DNA of 33,811 bases from positions 1 to 33,811 of the forward strand of contig JABXKT010000016.1 in assembly GCA_013619155.1 (NCBI GenBank), in the 5' to 3' direction. Within the stretch, counting starts at the first letter, position 1; each line of letters starts with the position of its first letter. This DNA is from Desulfobacteraceae bacterium (GTDB taxonomy: Bacteria; Desulfobacterota; Desulfobacteria; Desulfobacterales; Desulfolunaceae). The notes under the pieces were generated by a model that did no database searches, was not told the origin of the DNA, and saw only the letters and a program-made list of their open reading frames with translations. Of the stretch, positions 1 through 8,347 are shown piece by piece. The translations under genes were made by a program, and so were the position numbers.

Positions 1-1086
1 GCCCATGGCACCTCCGATAACGATGGAGGGACCAAAGACCCCCCCACTCCCCCCGGAGGCAATGGAAAATGAGGTGGTGAAGATCTTTCCCACGGCCAGG
101 GTGAGGAGCATGGTGATGGGAAGGCCCGTGGTCAGAGCCGTCTGGATAAAACCGTAGCCAAAGGCCAGGGTATGGACAAAGAAAAACCCAATAATCCCCG
201 TACAGAGCCCTCCAATAGCGGGTTTCACATGGCTTGGAACCCCTGACATCCCCTTGAAAAGTTTCTCCGTGCCGTAAAATACCGTCACATAGAACCACCC
301 GGTCAGCACCAGCACCGCGGCAAGCACCAGGTAAGGCCCCAACTCCAGGGGGTTTCGAAAGAGGAAATCCGGAGATTCGAAGAGGGACCCCCAGCCGAAG
401 GCGAGGCAGTAGACACAATAGGCCACCACCGAAGAGATGCCCGCCGGAATAATCACATCGGATTCAAACTCCGGGTCCCTGTAAAGGACCTCCGAGGCGA
501 AGAGGGCACCGGCCAGAGGCGCCCTGAAGATACTGCCCACCCCGGCACCGATACCGGCAGCCATCATGATACGACGCTCCCGGTCCGATAAGTTCAATTT
601 CGTGGCGAGAAAAGAGGCAAAGCCCGCACCGATCTGGGCGATGGGACCCTCCCGACCGCCGGAACCACCGGTGGTGAGAGTTAAGGTCGAGGCGATGGTC
701 TTAATGATGGGCACACGGATTCGAATAAAACCGCCCTTATTGTGGTAGGCATCGATGGCGGCGTCCGTACCATGCCCTTCGGCTTCCGGAGCGAAGGTGT
801 AGACCAGCCAGCCACTGATCAGGCCACCGGCGGCCGGTAGGAAGAGAAGCACCCAGCGGTTGAAGGGCCGGGTGGTAGGAACGAGGAGGTGGTGCTCTCC
901 GGCTGGAGGCACCGGACGATACCCTGCCATAAGATCCATAAAATAGTGGATACCCATCTGGCAAAGATAATGAAAGAGAATCGATCCACACCCGGCAATG
1001 AGGCCAATGATAATAAAGTAAGAGAACCACTTGCCAGCGTTGTAGATGCCTTCCCGACCGCTTGCACCCTTGGTCAGCAGGACCAT
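1..1086 (-). CDS. ClC-family chloride channel/transporter, 3' end outside the window
   Basis: Open reading frame of 362 codons running off the left edge, so the C-terminus (including any CBS domains) is not visible. The translation is hydrophobic and carries ClC hallmarks: GGSGGREGP (the GREGP gating-glutamate loop) around residue 140, an APLAGALFASEV helix, and GSGGVFGPS near the cut end. The usual GSGIP selectivity motif is replaced by GHGTD. The second acidic residue of the ClC-ec1 EE pair (Glu203, the internal proton glutamate) is valine here, as in ClC channels rather than proton antiporters. I chose the ATG at 1086: it has a GGAG six bases upstream and is the first ATG after the in-frame stop of the upstream aminotransferase gene, 102 bp away. 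Both genes point the same way and may be cotranscribed. The family call is firm; channel versus antiporter is inference. Confidence 0.88.
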   Translation of the reverse strand, partial: MVLLTKGASGREGIYNAGKWFSYFIIIGLIAGCGSILFHYLCQMGIHYFMDLMAGYRPVPPAGEHHLLVPTTRPFNRWVLLFLPAAGGLISGWLVYTFAPEAEGHGTDAAIDAYHNKGGFIRIRVPIIKTIASTLTLTTGGSGGREGPIAQIGAGFASFLATKLNLSDRERRIMMAAGIGAGVGSIFRAPLAGALFASEVLYRDPEFESDVIIPAGISSVVAYCVYCLAFGWGSLFESPDFLFRNPLELGPYLVLAAVLVLTGWFYVTVFYGTEKLFKGMSGVPSHVKPAIGGLCTGIIGFFFVHTLAFGYGFIQTALTTGLPITMLLTLAVGKIFTTSFSIASGGSGGVFGPSIVIGGAMG

Positions 1087-1188
1087 ATAAACTCCAATGA
1101 TAGAACAAAAATATACCGCCCAGCACCATATGATCCACAGAACCCGGCGGCCACCATGGGCACCGACGGGCGTATACTGGACGGGGGA

Positions 1189-2499
1189 TTAACCGGCGAG
1201 GTCTTGAACGCCCTGGTAGATGATATCAAAGAGTTCTTGAACATCCCCAAGCTCGATACAGGAGAAGGCGATACGAAGATCTGTGGCCCCCAGGGAGATG
1301 AGCCCCACTCCGTAATGATCCAGGAGGTGAAGCCTCAAGGTTTCGGCATCGGTATTTTTCAAACAGATACACATAAAATAACCGGAGTTAAAAGGATAGA
1401 CACTCCAGGCATCGGCATACTTGGGGTCCTTTACCACCTCGGCCACCTTATTGGCACGCGCCTTCAGGGTTTGCCCCTTCTGCGCCTTGGCCTCCCAGTA
1501 TCCCGGCTCCTGCATCGACTTGAGCACAATGGACTGGCTGAGGTGAGAGGCGTTGGAGATACTGCCACGAACGGAACCGGCGGTCTTCTTCTCCAGGGCA
1601 CCATAGATAGCGGCCTGATGATCAGAGGCCGGAATGCCATAGGTCACAAAGCCCACACGCAGGCCCCAAACATAATCTTCCTTGGTGGCACCATCCATTT
1701 TAATGGCGAGAAGACGCTCATGACGGCCGGAGAGAAGTGAGAAAAGAGACTCCTGAAGAATCTCCGCCTCATAGAAGAGGCCAAAATAGGCATCATCGGT
1801 AACGGCGATCACGTTGGTACCGTCTTCGGCCACAGCCTCAAGAATATCGGCTATTTTGGCCGCCTCGGTCTGGGTGACGGTATACCCGGTGGGGTTCTGG
1901 GGAAAGTTAAGGAGCACCACGATCTTATCACGGGTGGCCGCCTCTGCCTTCACCTGGGCCTCAAACGCCTCAAGGTTAAATCCACCTTCCTCTGTGAAGA
2001 GCGCGTACTTCGAGATAGTGGCGCCTTTACGGACAGAGAGGATCATGGTGTAGTTGCCCCACATCATATTGGGAACGATCACCACATCACCGGGATCGAT
2101 CCAGAGATCGGCCACCACGCTAATGGCGTGAGTGATCCCACAGGTCACCACGGGCAGACTCACCTCCTGGCCGGCAAGGAGAGGGTTCTTGACATACATG
2201 GCCTCTTTCCACGCCTCACGAAGGGCAGGGATGCCGAACGAAGGAGCGTAGGTCAAACTGTTCTCCGGTGCAATGCCTTCGATACTCTCCATGACAGAGG
2301 GGAGACACATGATCCCCCCCTCCTCCTTGGCAATACCGATGGTGGCGTTAATCCGGTGCGCTTTGAGCTTTGCTTCAGCCGATTGGCTCAAAATACCCTT
2401 GGGAAAAAAGAGATTTTTTCCAACCTGTGACAACATATCCATCACATGACCGTTACCCTGTTCGATCTCATCATTCAGCTGCCTGGCAATTTCGTTCAT
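1189..2499 (-). CDS. Class I/II (fold type I) PLP-dependent aminotransferase
   Basis: A 436-residue protein of the aspartate aminotransferase superfamily. Visible marks are LTYAPSFGIPALREAW near residue 80 (N-terminal substrate loop), NFPQNPTGY near 200 (PLP-contacting NPTGY), a VTDDAYFGL segment with the PLP-pyridine aspartate and the tyrosine, and GATKEDYVWGLRVGF near 275, in which the lysine should form the Schiff base and the WGLRVG arginine contacts the phosphate. Length is a little above the 390-400 typical of the family. Substrate cannot be told from sequence. The start has AAGGAG eight bases upstream. It lies upstream of the ClC gene and behind a stem-loop at 2631-2675 that separates it from the next minus-strand gene. 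Family is sure; specificity unknown. Confidence 0.9.
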   Translation of the reverse strand: MNEIARQLNDEIEQGNGHVMDMLSQVGKNLFFPKGILSQSAEAKLKAHRINATIGIAKEEGGIMCLPSVMESIEGIAPENSLTYAPSFGIPALREAWKEAMYVKNPLLAGQEVSLPVVTCGITHAISVVADLWIDPGDVVIVPNMMWGNYTMILSVRKGATISKYALFTEEGGFNLEAFEAQVKAEAATRDKIVVLLNFPQNPTGYTVTQTEAAKIADILEAVAEDGTNVIAVTDDAYFGLFYEAEILQESLFSLLSGRHERLLAIKMDGATKEDYVWGLRVGFVTYGIPASDHQAAIYGALEKKTAGSVRGSISNASHLSQSIVLKSMQEPGYWEAKAQKGQTLKARANKVAEVVKDPKYADAWSVYPFNSGYFMCICLKNTDAETLRLHLLDHYGVGLISLGATDLRIAFSCIELGDVQELFDIIYQGVQDLAG

Positions 2500-2630
2500 G
2501 GACCATGCTCCTTGATCTGTGGCGTCTCATCACCTCCGGCCAGCTGCCGGAGCTCATCATTTATATTTACCCAAACCCCCGGAGGGGATGCCAACCATCC
2601 GCCCCGTCAAAACCAAAAAAAAAATCAAAA

Positions 2631-2675
2631 AAAAGCCCCGGTCCTTAAACACAATTGTGAAGGGCAGGGGCTTTG
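2631..2675 (-). terminator. Stem-loop between the cysteine-rich protein gene and the aminotransferase gene
   Basis: AAAGCCCC at the left pairs with GGGGCTTT at the right, with an inner CCTT/AAGG pairing. An A-rich tract on the left (2620-2633) reads as a U-tract on the minus strand, so it would end transcription of the gene at 2726-3004. Confidence 0.6.
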
Positions 2676-2725
2676 AATCGTCCGAAAAGGCGCATCTATG
2701 ATCGGATGTATATCGACACGATTCT

Positions 2726-3004
2726 CTATCTGCCCCCACGCTTGGATGCTTTGATGGGGTTAACCTTTTGTTTTTTCTCTATAACAACATTGGATACATG
2801 GGTAGCAAGGTTGCAGTTCCCATTTTTCCATCGTGCTTCAGGGTCCGGGGCAGACATGCAATATTTTTCATCGGCGAATTCACCGGTACGGGCGCATCCC
2901 TCACATTTTTCGATAATGGGCTTGCAGACACCGCCTTCATAAGAGCAGCCGATTTTGGTCATCATGGGGCAATCACTGCCGTTTCTAACTGTAGTACAAA
3001 TCAT
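2726..3004 (-). CDS. PxxKW-type small cysteine-rich protein
   Basis: A 92-residue protein starting MICTTVRNG, with eight cysteines in CPMM, GCSY, GVCKP, KCEGC, KYCM and GNCN contexts. It ends in a basic tail (KASKRGGR). It matches my memory of the PxxKW cysteine-rich family of Desulfobacterota, but the signature reads PEARW, so the lysine is arginine. The ATG at 3004 is preceded by AGGAG at eight bases; an upstream extension to 3055 has no such support and lacks family similarity. Function is unknown; the cysteine pattern suggests metal or iron-sulfur binding (inference). It is monocistronic, with its own promoter at 3083-3111 and stem-loop at 2631-2675. Confidence 0.8.
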   Translation of the reverse strand: MICTTVRNGSDCPMMTKIGCSYEGGVCKPIIEKCEGCARTGEFADEKYCMSAPDPEARWKNGNCNLATHVSNVVIEKKQKVNPIKASKRGGR

Positions 3005-3082
3005 TGGATATACTCCTATATCACCGATTTTGGCCACTTGGCCGATTCTTTGCATTTCAAAAGATCAAAATTAAACCAAGTA

Positions 3083-3111
3083 TTTATAAAGAACTCACAC
3101 TCATTTGTCAA
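3083..3111 (-). promoter_or_regulatory. Sigma-70 type promoter of the cysteine-rich protein gene
   Basis: On the minus strand TTGACA (plus 3106-3111) is followed after exactly 17 bases by TATAAA (plus 3083-3088). This is a consensus -35 and a five-of-six -10. It would start transcription near 3075, about 70 bases before the ATG at 3004. Confidence 0.7.
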
Positions 3112-3443
3112 ATTCAAATTACCCCATGCCAAAAGAAAAACCCAACCCGCTGGTAAACCGTGAAGAGCCGCCCTAAAAAAACAAGACAACCCCAGGCCCC
3201 CCTTCCAGACCCAGCATAAAAACTCTATTTAAAAAGGTGATCCAAAGAGGAACGGCCGGCTTTTTCCCTTGATCTTTGACACATTTGGTGCCAGTTACCA
3301 AAAGAGAATTTTTTCTTGAAAAAGAGGGGTTACCCGCTTCGTTTTTTAAAAAAAGGGGCCACCCGCTTCAAAGAGATACGAGCATCCTACCACATTTTCG
3401 CTTAAATGGTTTCTCTATATGACACATGTCTAAGGAACACGCC
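3112..3443. other. Intergenic region upstream of kpsF, no gene seen
   Basis: Low-complexity, homopolymer-rich spacer between divergent genes. It contains a TTGACA at 3276-3281 on plus, but no good -10 at 16-18 bases. Near 3328-3370 the phrase ACCCGCTTC occurs twice about 30 bases apart. I see no RNA gene or riboswitch. Confidence 0.5.
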
Positions 3444-4421
3444 ATGAATCGAATCCAACAGGCCGCATCTGTCATCCGTACAGAATCTGATGCCCTTCTG
3501 AATCTCATCGATAAAATAGACACCCAGTTCACCCAAGCGGTCACAGCCATACTCGACGGCACCGGGCGGGTCATCGTCACCGGTATCGGCAAATCAGGCC
3601 TCATCGGTCGAAAAATTGCCGCCACCTTGAGCAGCACCGGAACCCCTTCTGCCTTCATGCACCCGGTGGAGGCATGCCACGGAGACCTGGGCATGGTCTC
3701 TTCAGAGGATGTGATCATCGCCATCTCCAACAGCGGCGAGACCTTAGAACTCAACACCCTCATCCCCCGCATCAAAGAGATGGGGTGCACCGTGGTGGCC
3801 TTCACCGGGAGCCCCAGCTCCACCCTGGGCCGGGAGGCCGACCTTGTCATCGACACCGGTGTCGAGAAGGAGGCCTGCCCCCTAGGACTGGCTCCCACAT
3901 CCAGCACCACGGCCCAGCTTGCCATGGGCGATGCCCTCTGCGTGGTCCTCATCAACGCCCGGGGATTTCAATCCGACGATTTCAGAAAAATTCACCCGGC
4001 GGGTGCCCTGGGCCAGAGACTCTCCCTTCTGGTATCTGAGATGATGGTCACCGGAAAAAACGTCCCCGTGGCCCCTTCCACCGCCACCACCGGAGAGGCA
4101 TTAGCCGTCTTGGACGCCCACCGCATGGGTGCCGTCTTTATCACCGACGAGGAGAAGAGACTCATCGGCCTCCTCACCGATGGGGATATTCGCCACACCC
4201 TGGCTCAGGGGACCTATGCCCTGACCCACTCCGTCACAGAGACCATGACCCGGGCCCCCCACTCCATCACCATCACCGCCCCGGCCTACGACGCCTTGAA
4301 CCTCATGGAGAGACACCAGATCACCGTCCTGCCCGTCACCGATACGAGGGGACAGATAAAGGGTCTGCTTCACCTTCACGACATCCTCGGCAAGGGGGCC
4401 TTCCGATTTAATGGCCAATGA
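3444..4421 (+). CDS. kpsF: D-arabinose-5-phosphate isomerase (KpsF/KdsD/GutQ family)
   Basis: A 325-residue cytoplasmic enzyme that interconverts ribulose-5-phosphate and arabinose-5-phosphate, the first step to Kdo for lipopolysaccharide or capsule. The N-terminal SIS domain (about 30-180) shows GIGKSGLIGRKIAATLSSTG, HPVEACHGDLGM and ISNSGET. The C-terminal half holds two CBS domains, with HRMGAVFITDEE and MERHQITVLPVTD at their cores. Length fits the family (about 320-330). I prefer the ATG at 3444 because AAGGA stands seven bases before it; the ATG at 3426 has no ribosome binding site. The phosphofructokinase gene follows after 52 bases on the same strand. Confidence 0.93.
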   Translation: MNRIQQAASVIRTESDALLNLIDKIDTQFTQAVTAILDGTGRVIVTGIGKSGLIGRKIAATLSSTGTPSAFMHPVEACHGDLGMVSSEDVIIAISNSGETLELNTLIPRIKEMGCTVVAFTGSPSSTLGREADLVIDTGVEKEACPLGLAPTSSTTAQLAMGDALCVVLINARGFQSDDFRKIHPAGALGQRLSLLVSEMMVTGKNVPVAPSTATTGEALAVLDAHRMGAVFITDEEKRLIGLLTDGDIRHTLAQGTYALTHSVTETMTRAPHSITITAPAYDALNLMERHQITVLPVTDTRGQIKGLLHLHDILGKGAFRFNGQ

Positions 4422-4473
4422 TCTCCCCCGGATCGATACTCTCTAAAGACACTCAAATAGAACGGGAGCAACC

Positions 4474-5790
4474 ATGAAATTTGAACATATTGACACCACC
4501 ATTCAGACCCTGGGTGACGCCAAAATACCCTCCCCTCTCCTGCAAGACAATGGGGGGTACTTCGTGGAGGACGATGAACGCATCCTCCTTCATGTCAACG
4601 AGAAAGAGGTGGCCGAACTCCAGAGGAGAAACAGGCCGGCCCCCGCCTTCGAATCGGCGGGACCCCGGCGTAAGATTTACTTCGACCCCAGTAAACTCCG
4701 CTGCGCCTTAGTCACCTGCGGCGGCCTCTGCCCGGGACTCAACGACGTCATCCGCTCGGTGGTCCTTGAGCTGCATCACCGATACGGCGTCAAGCATATC
4801 TGCGGTATCCGTTATGGACTTCAAGGTTTTATACCGGAGTATGGCCACAGCACCATGGATCTCCATCCAGAGAATGTGGCCCACATCCTGGATAGCGGAG
4901 GCTCCATCCTGGGCTCCTCCCGCGGGGACCAGGACATCGATGCCATCGTCGACAGCTTGGAACGGATGCACATCGGTATTCTCTTTATGATAGGGGGAGA
5001 CGGCACCCTGGCCGCCGCCTCCAAAATCGCCGATACCATATCCAGGAGAGGGCTTAAAATCAGCGTCATCGGCCTACCCAAGACCATCGACAACGATATC
5101 TTCCTCGTGGCTCGCTCCTTCGGCTTCGACACCGCCGTGGACATCGCCACCCAGTCCATCAGCGGGGCCCATAACGAGGCCGAGGCTTATCCCAACGGAG
5201 TGGGCCTCATCAAGCTCATGGGCAGAGAATCCGGATTCCTGGCCGCCACGGCCGCCCTGGCACGCCAGGATGTCAACTTCGTCCTCATCCCCGAGGTCCC
5301 CTTCGATATCGATGGCGCAAACGGTCTCTTAGAGAATATAGAGGCGCGATTAAAAGAGCGGCGACATGCCGTCATTGTGGTGGCCGAAGGGGCGGGTCAG
5401 GAATTTTTTCAGGAACCCGAAAAGGGCCATGACGCCTCTGGAAACGTCAAACTCCACGATATTGGCATCCTCCTCAAGGAGAAGATCCTCGCCCACTTCG
5501 AAGCAAAGAAGATCCCCGTCAGCCTCAAATACATCGATCCCAGCTACATCATCCGGAGCCTGCCCGCCAACGCCAACGACCACGTCTTCTGCAGCTTCCT
5601 GGGACGTGATGCCGTTCACGCCGGCATGACCGGAAAGACCAAGCTGGTGGTCAGCCACTGGAACAACCACTTCGTCCATGTCCCCATGAATCAGATGATC
5701 ACCCACCGAAAAAAGGTGGCCCCCGACGGAAAGCTCTGGGCCACGGTCCTGGAGGCCACAGGACAAAGTTCCCTTAAAAATTCCGTATAA
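4474..5790 (+). CDS. pfkA: 6-phosphofructokinase, probably ATP-dependent
   Basis: A 438-residue enzyme of the long phosphofructokinase clade shared by bacteria, spirochetes and plants. Nucleotide and substrate motifs are seen in order: CGGLCPGLNDVIR, GIRYGLQGF, MIGGDGTLAAA, GLPKTIDNDI, GRESGF and VVAEGAGQEF. Gly follows GGD (GGDG), as in ATP enzymes; pyrophosphate enzymes usually have GGDD. The PKTIDND lysine, however, is the pyrophosphate-type residue and is also normal in this clade. The ATG has GGGAG five bases upstream. It is downstream of kpsF, with a plus-strand terminator at 6038-6065. The phosphofructokinase call is sure; phosphoryl donor is inference. Confidence 0.92.
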   Translation: MKFEHIDTTIQTLGDAKIPSPLLQDNGGYFVEDDERILLHVNEKEVAELQRRNRPAPAFESAGPRRKIYFDPSKLRCALVTCGGLCPGLNDVIRSVVLELHHRYGVKHICGIRYGLQGFIPEYGHSTMDLHPENVAHILDSGGSILGSSRGDQDIDAIVDSLERMHIGILFMIGGDGTLAAASKIADTISRRGLKISVIGLPKTIDNDIFLVARSFGFDTAVDIATQSISGAHNEAEAYPNGVGLIKLMGRESGFLAATAALARQDVNFVLIPEVPFDIDGANGLLENIEARLKERRHAVIVVAEGAGQEFFQEPEKGHDASGNVKLHDIGILLKEKILAHFEAKKIPVSLKYIDPSYIIRSLPANANDHVFCSFLGRDAVHAGMTGKTKLVVSHWNNHFVHVPMNQMITHRKKVAPDGKLWATVLEATGQSSLKNSV

Positions 5791-6037
5791 ATAAAGGCTC
5801 CACCCCCAAGGGGGGTGGTATTGGAATAACCCATGAGAAGGGGATAGATTACCTCGCCATAGTACCGCCTACTTGAAATAGTTACTGTGAACATGGGCTC
5901 TCTCTACTCGTAGCTGCCAAAAAGAACAAAACTACATCAAAATTTTTATCCGTCACTATATTGCAGAATCGTGATGGCTGATGCTCTCTTTTCATGGGTC
6001 GGGCGTAGAGTTCATCCAGCAGAGCATAGGAACTCTG
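5791..6037. other. Non-coding trailer after the phosphofructokinase gene
   Basis: No gene seen. A tight GC hairpin lies at 5800-5818 (CCACCCCC, loop AAG, GGGGGTGG) right after the stop codon, without a U-tract. Further on AGAGTTC pairs with GAACTCT (about 6007-6036), just ahead of the terminator, so the last 60 bases could be a folded 3' trailer or small RNA. Confidence 0.4.
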
Positions 6038-6069
6038 ACCATACCCAGAGGGTATGGTTTTCTATTTTT
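6038..6069 (+). terminator. Rho-independent terminator for the kpsF-pfk transcript
   Basis: ACCATACC (6038-6045), loop CAGAG, GGTATGGT (6051-6058), then a T-rich run TTCTATTTTT. An eight-base-pair stem followed by Ts on the plus strand. Confidence 0.65.
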
Positions 6070-6073
6070 GAAT

Positions 6074-6109
6074 AAAAAAAACCCGGCGGTGCACATGCAC
6101 CGCCGGGTT
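6074..6109 (-). terminator. Rho-independent terminator of the lipoprotein gene
   Basis: Perfect 13-bp stem (6080-6092 with 6097-6109, loop ACAT), rich in GC, flanked on the left by seven or more As that read as Us on the minus strand. It lies 36 bases after the stop of the minus-strand gene. Confidence 0.85.
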
Positions 6110-6145
6110 CAACAAAGATCATCAGCTAAATGAAAGGCCCCGCCC

Positions 6146-8074
6146 TTACCGCGGCACCTCCACAAAATGCCGCCCCTTGCCCATCAGGAGGGACAAGCCC
6201 TTGTCCACCTCTCCGTTCCCATCGAAGGAGGTGGAACCGGTGACCCCGGCAAAGCCATTGACGGCCAGGAGGGCATCGCGCACCGCCCTCCGTGTGGCCG
6301 GGGAGTGCCGGCCGAGAAGATCCAGCACAAGGGAGGCCGAATCGAAGGCCACCGCCCCAATATAGCCGGGCTCCCGGTCAAAGGCGGCCTTAAAGGCCGT
6401 GACAAATCGCCGGACATGGGGGTCCCGGCTGCGGACAAAGAACCCATCGGGGATGATGCTGTGCCCCAGATATTTCGAGGCGCCCTCCATGAGAGCATCA
6501 TCGTGCCAGAGGTTGGTTCCCAGGGTATAGATCCCCCCTAAGTCATGGTAGGCGAGTTGGGGGAGGAGCATCTCCAGATTCTTGCTTCCATCCGGTACAA
6601 AAATCGCTTCAAAATCCACCGTCAGCCTGAGATCCTTGGCCCCGTCAGAGAAGACACGCCCCCATGCCTCTGGATCGGTGGGGGTGGATGGCCGGTTGTA
6701 CCAGAGCCCGGTGAGCTTTTTGATGGGGGCCGCAAAATCAACGATCCCGGAGCCATAGGCTTCCACGCCCCGGATCTCACCACCGTAACGGGCCACCTCA
6801 TCCCAGAAGAGGTTCATGAAATCACGGCCGTAGGGTTCATCGGGGTAGAGAATGGCAAAATCGTTAATGCCCAGCACCTCAAAGGCGTAGGCCACCACAG
6901 AACGCACCTGCATACGGGGCGTCATAAAATTTCGGAAGATAAAGTCACCGGAGGCGGCGATGCCATCCTTGCCCGTCATGGTTATCATGGGCACCCCCCG
7001 AAACTGGGCCTCATCCGTGGCACTCTCCACATTGCCCACCGGCCCGATAATGACGGCGGCCCCTTCATCCACAAGCTCACGAACCCCTCTCCGAGCACCC
7101 TCATCGCTGGATTCGGTATCCCGGAAGATCAGCCGGAACGCCTCCCCCCCCTCTTCCGTCAGGGCACCCTGAAAGGCCAGCTCAATCCCCTCCCGGGCCT
7201 GACGGCCGTAATCGGCATAACGCCCGGTAAAGGGGAGAAGAAAACCCACCACCCTGGGGTCGTAGTGGGCTCTGTCCAGGGCCTCGAGAAGGGCCACGAC
7301 CTCTCCCCGCACCGGATGCGCATCGTAAAGGTTTAAAAAATCACGGGCCGCCTGAAGGGAATCATCCACCCGCCCCTCATCGGCTAGGGTAACCATCTGC
7401 CGAAAGAGGAGGTAGCCGCGGCTCATGCGCCCAGGGGTACGCAAGAGCATATCCTCTACCTCCACACGGGTAAGGCCCGCCACAGCCCCGTAAAGCCGCT
7501 TCATCACCCATCCACACTCCGCCGGGTAGAGAAGATCACACGCTTTAAAATAGACAGCCACAGCATCCACGCCTTGGTCCAAGGCCAGGTAGGCATCCCC
7601 CATAATGGCATACTTACGCACCCTGTAATCGGGAGGGGAGAGTGTATCGGGGAGCTCTCTCCCTTTGCGAATCACCCCGGAGTAATCCTCCATACGATAG
7701 GAGAGCTCCAAAGACTCCATCCAGGCCACGGGGGCAAAGGGACTCGTGGGGTAGTCCTGGGTCACGCGGGCCAGGACCGCCTCCGCCTCCTTATAGGCCC
7801 CTTGGATCCCATAGATCACCCCCTGTTTCAGAAGCGACGGAGCCGCCACCCCACTCTTCGGGAAACGCACCACCAGATCGCCATACGTCGCAAGGGCGGC
7901 ATCCAGCTGCTTCGCCTCAAATTGGGCTTCCGCCCGAGCAAAGAGTTGTTCGTCAACGGGCACGGTCATCTCAACCCGATGGGGCCTTTGACCGCAACCG
8001 GCAACACAGAGGAGGAGAATCGTCCAGCACACCGCCCCCCCCACCCTTTGTATCCACTGGTTCTTCGTTGGCAT
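6146..8074 (-). CDS. LpoA-like lipoprotein: TPR domain plus periplasmic-binding domain (penicillin-binding protein activator family)
   Basis: A 642-residue predicted outer-membrane lipoprotein. The N-terminus has a signal peptide ending in the lipobox VAGC, with lipid-modified Cys27 followed by Gly, not an inner-membrane-retention Asp. Residues about 45-270 are TPR-like helical repeats (QFEAKQLDAALATYGDL, AYKEAEAVLARV and so on). From about 290 a type-1 periplasmic-binding domain begins (VVGFLLPFTGRYADYGRQA), with VIIGPVGN and YPDEPYGRDFMNLF as typical ABC-ligand-binding segments. This is the LpoA layout, activator of a class A penicillin-binding protein, but a branched-chain amino-acid-type sensor is possible. 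The ATG at 8074 was chosen because the signal peptide then begins correctly and a purine-rich AGGAAGGCGAGAGG precedes it. A MITE-like element starts 38 bp upstream, between this gene and miaA. Confidence 0.82.
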   Translation of the reverse strand: MPTKNQWIQRVGGAVCWTILLLCVAGCGQRPHRVEMTVPVDEQLFARAEAQFEAKQLDAALATYGDLVVRFPKSGVAAPSLLKQGVIYGIQGAYKEAEAVLARVTQDYPTSPFAPVAWMESLELSYRMEDYSGVIRKGRELPDTLSPPDYRVRKYAIMGDAYLALDQGVDAVAVYFKACDLLYPAECGWVMKRLYGAVAGLTRVEVEDMLLRTPGRMSRGYLLFRQMVTLADEGRVDDSLQAARDFLNLYDAHPVRGEVVALLEALDRAHYDPRVVGFLLPFTGRYADYGRQAREGIELAFQGALTEEGGEAFRLIFRDTESSDEGARRGVRELVDEGAAVIIGPVGNVESATDEAQFRGVPMITMTGKDGIAASGDFIFRNFMTPRMQVRSVVAYAFEVLGINDFAILYPDEPYGRDFMNLFWDEVARYGGEIRGVEAYGSGIVDFAAPIKKLTGLWYNRPSTPTDPEAWGRVFSDGAKDLRLTVDFEAIFVPDGSKNLEMLLPQLAYHDLGGIYTLGTNLWHDDALMEGASKYLGHSIIPDGFFVRSRDPHVRRFVTAFKAAFDREPGYIGAVAFDSASLVLDLLGRHSPATRRAVRDALLAVNGFAGVTGSTSFDGNGEVDKGLSLLMGKGRHFVEVPR

Positions 8075-8111
8075 ACCCTCTCGCCTTCCTAAAAAAATAT
8101 AAAATTTTATA

Positions 8112-8347
8112 CCTAAAAGTTGCACTCACCACTTTATATCACAGCCAAAATGCTACCGTTACAAGTACTTATGATGCATTCCACTGGTCATCGAAGTTAC
8201 GGCAGCCGAAAATGCAAAAATTGGCTCACCCTTCGGGAACGCCCTTTGACTTCGATCTGCCGCGTTACCAGACAATTGCGGTAAAATACTACAGCTGCAT
8301 GTCTGGCGCCTTGCATATCCAGCCAAAGGACGCTTGCAACTTTTAGG
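8112..8347. mobile_element. MITE-like miniature inverted-repeat element, 236 bp
   Basis: The ends are a perfect 13-bp inverted repeat, CCTAAAAGTTGCA (8112-8124) and TGCAACTTTTAGG (8335-8347). TTATA stands directly outside both ends (8107-8111 and 8348-8352) in the same orientation, as a 5-bp target duplication would. The inside is not coding and holds further stems: ATCGAAGT/ACTTCGAT (8190-8197 with 8249-8256) and CCAGACA/TGTCTGG (8268-8274 with 8300-8306). The right TTATA includes the miaA stop codon. An imperfect extension of the inverted repeat into the AT-rich flanks is an alternative reading of the TTATA copies. No transposase is present, so it would be non-autonomous. Confidence 0.6.

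Noticed and set aside
889..1740. A 283-codon open frame on plus across the ClC and aminotransferase genes
   Set aside because: Low-complexity antisense translation; the minus strand encodes clear family motifs over the same bases.
7642..8346. A 234-codon open frame on plus through the lipoprotein gene and the MITE-like element
   Set aside because: Pro/Ser/Arg-rich shadow translation without a ribosome binding site or recognisable domain.
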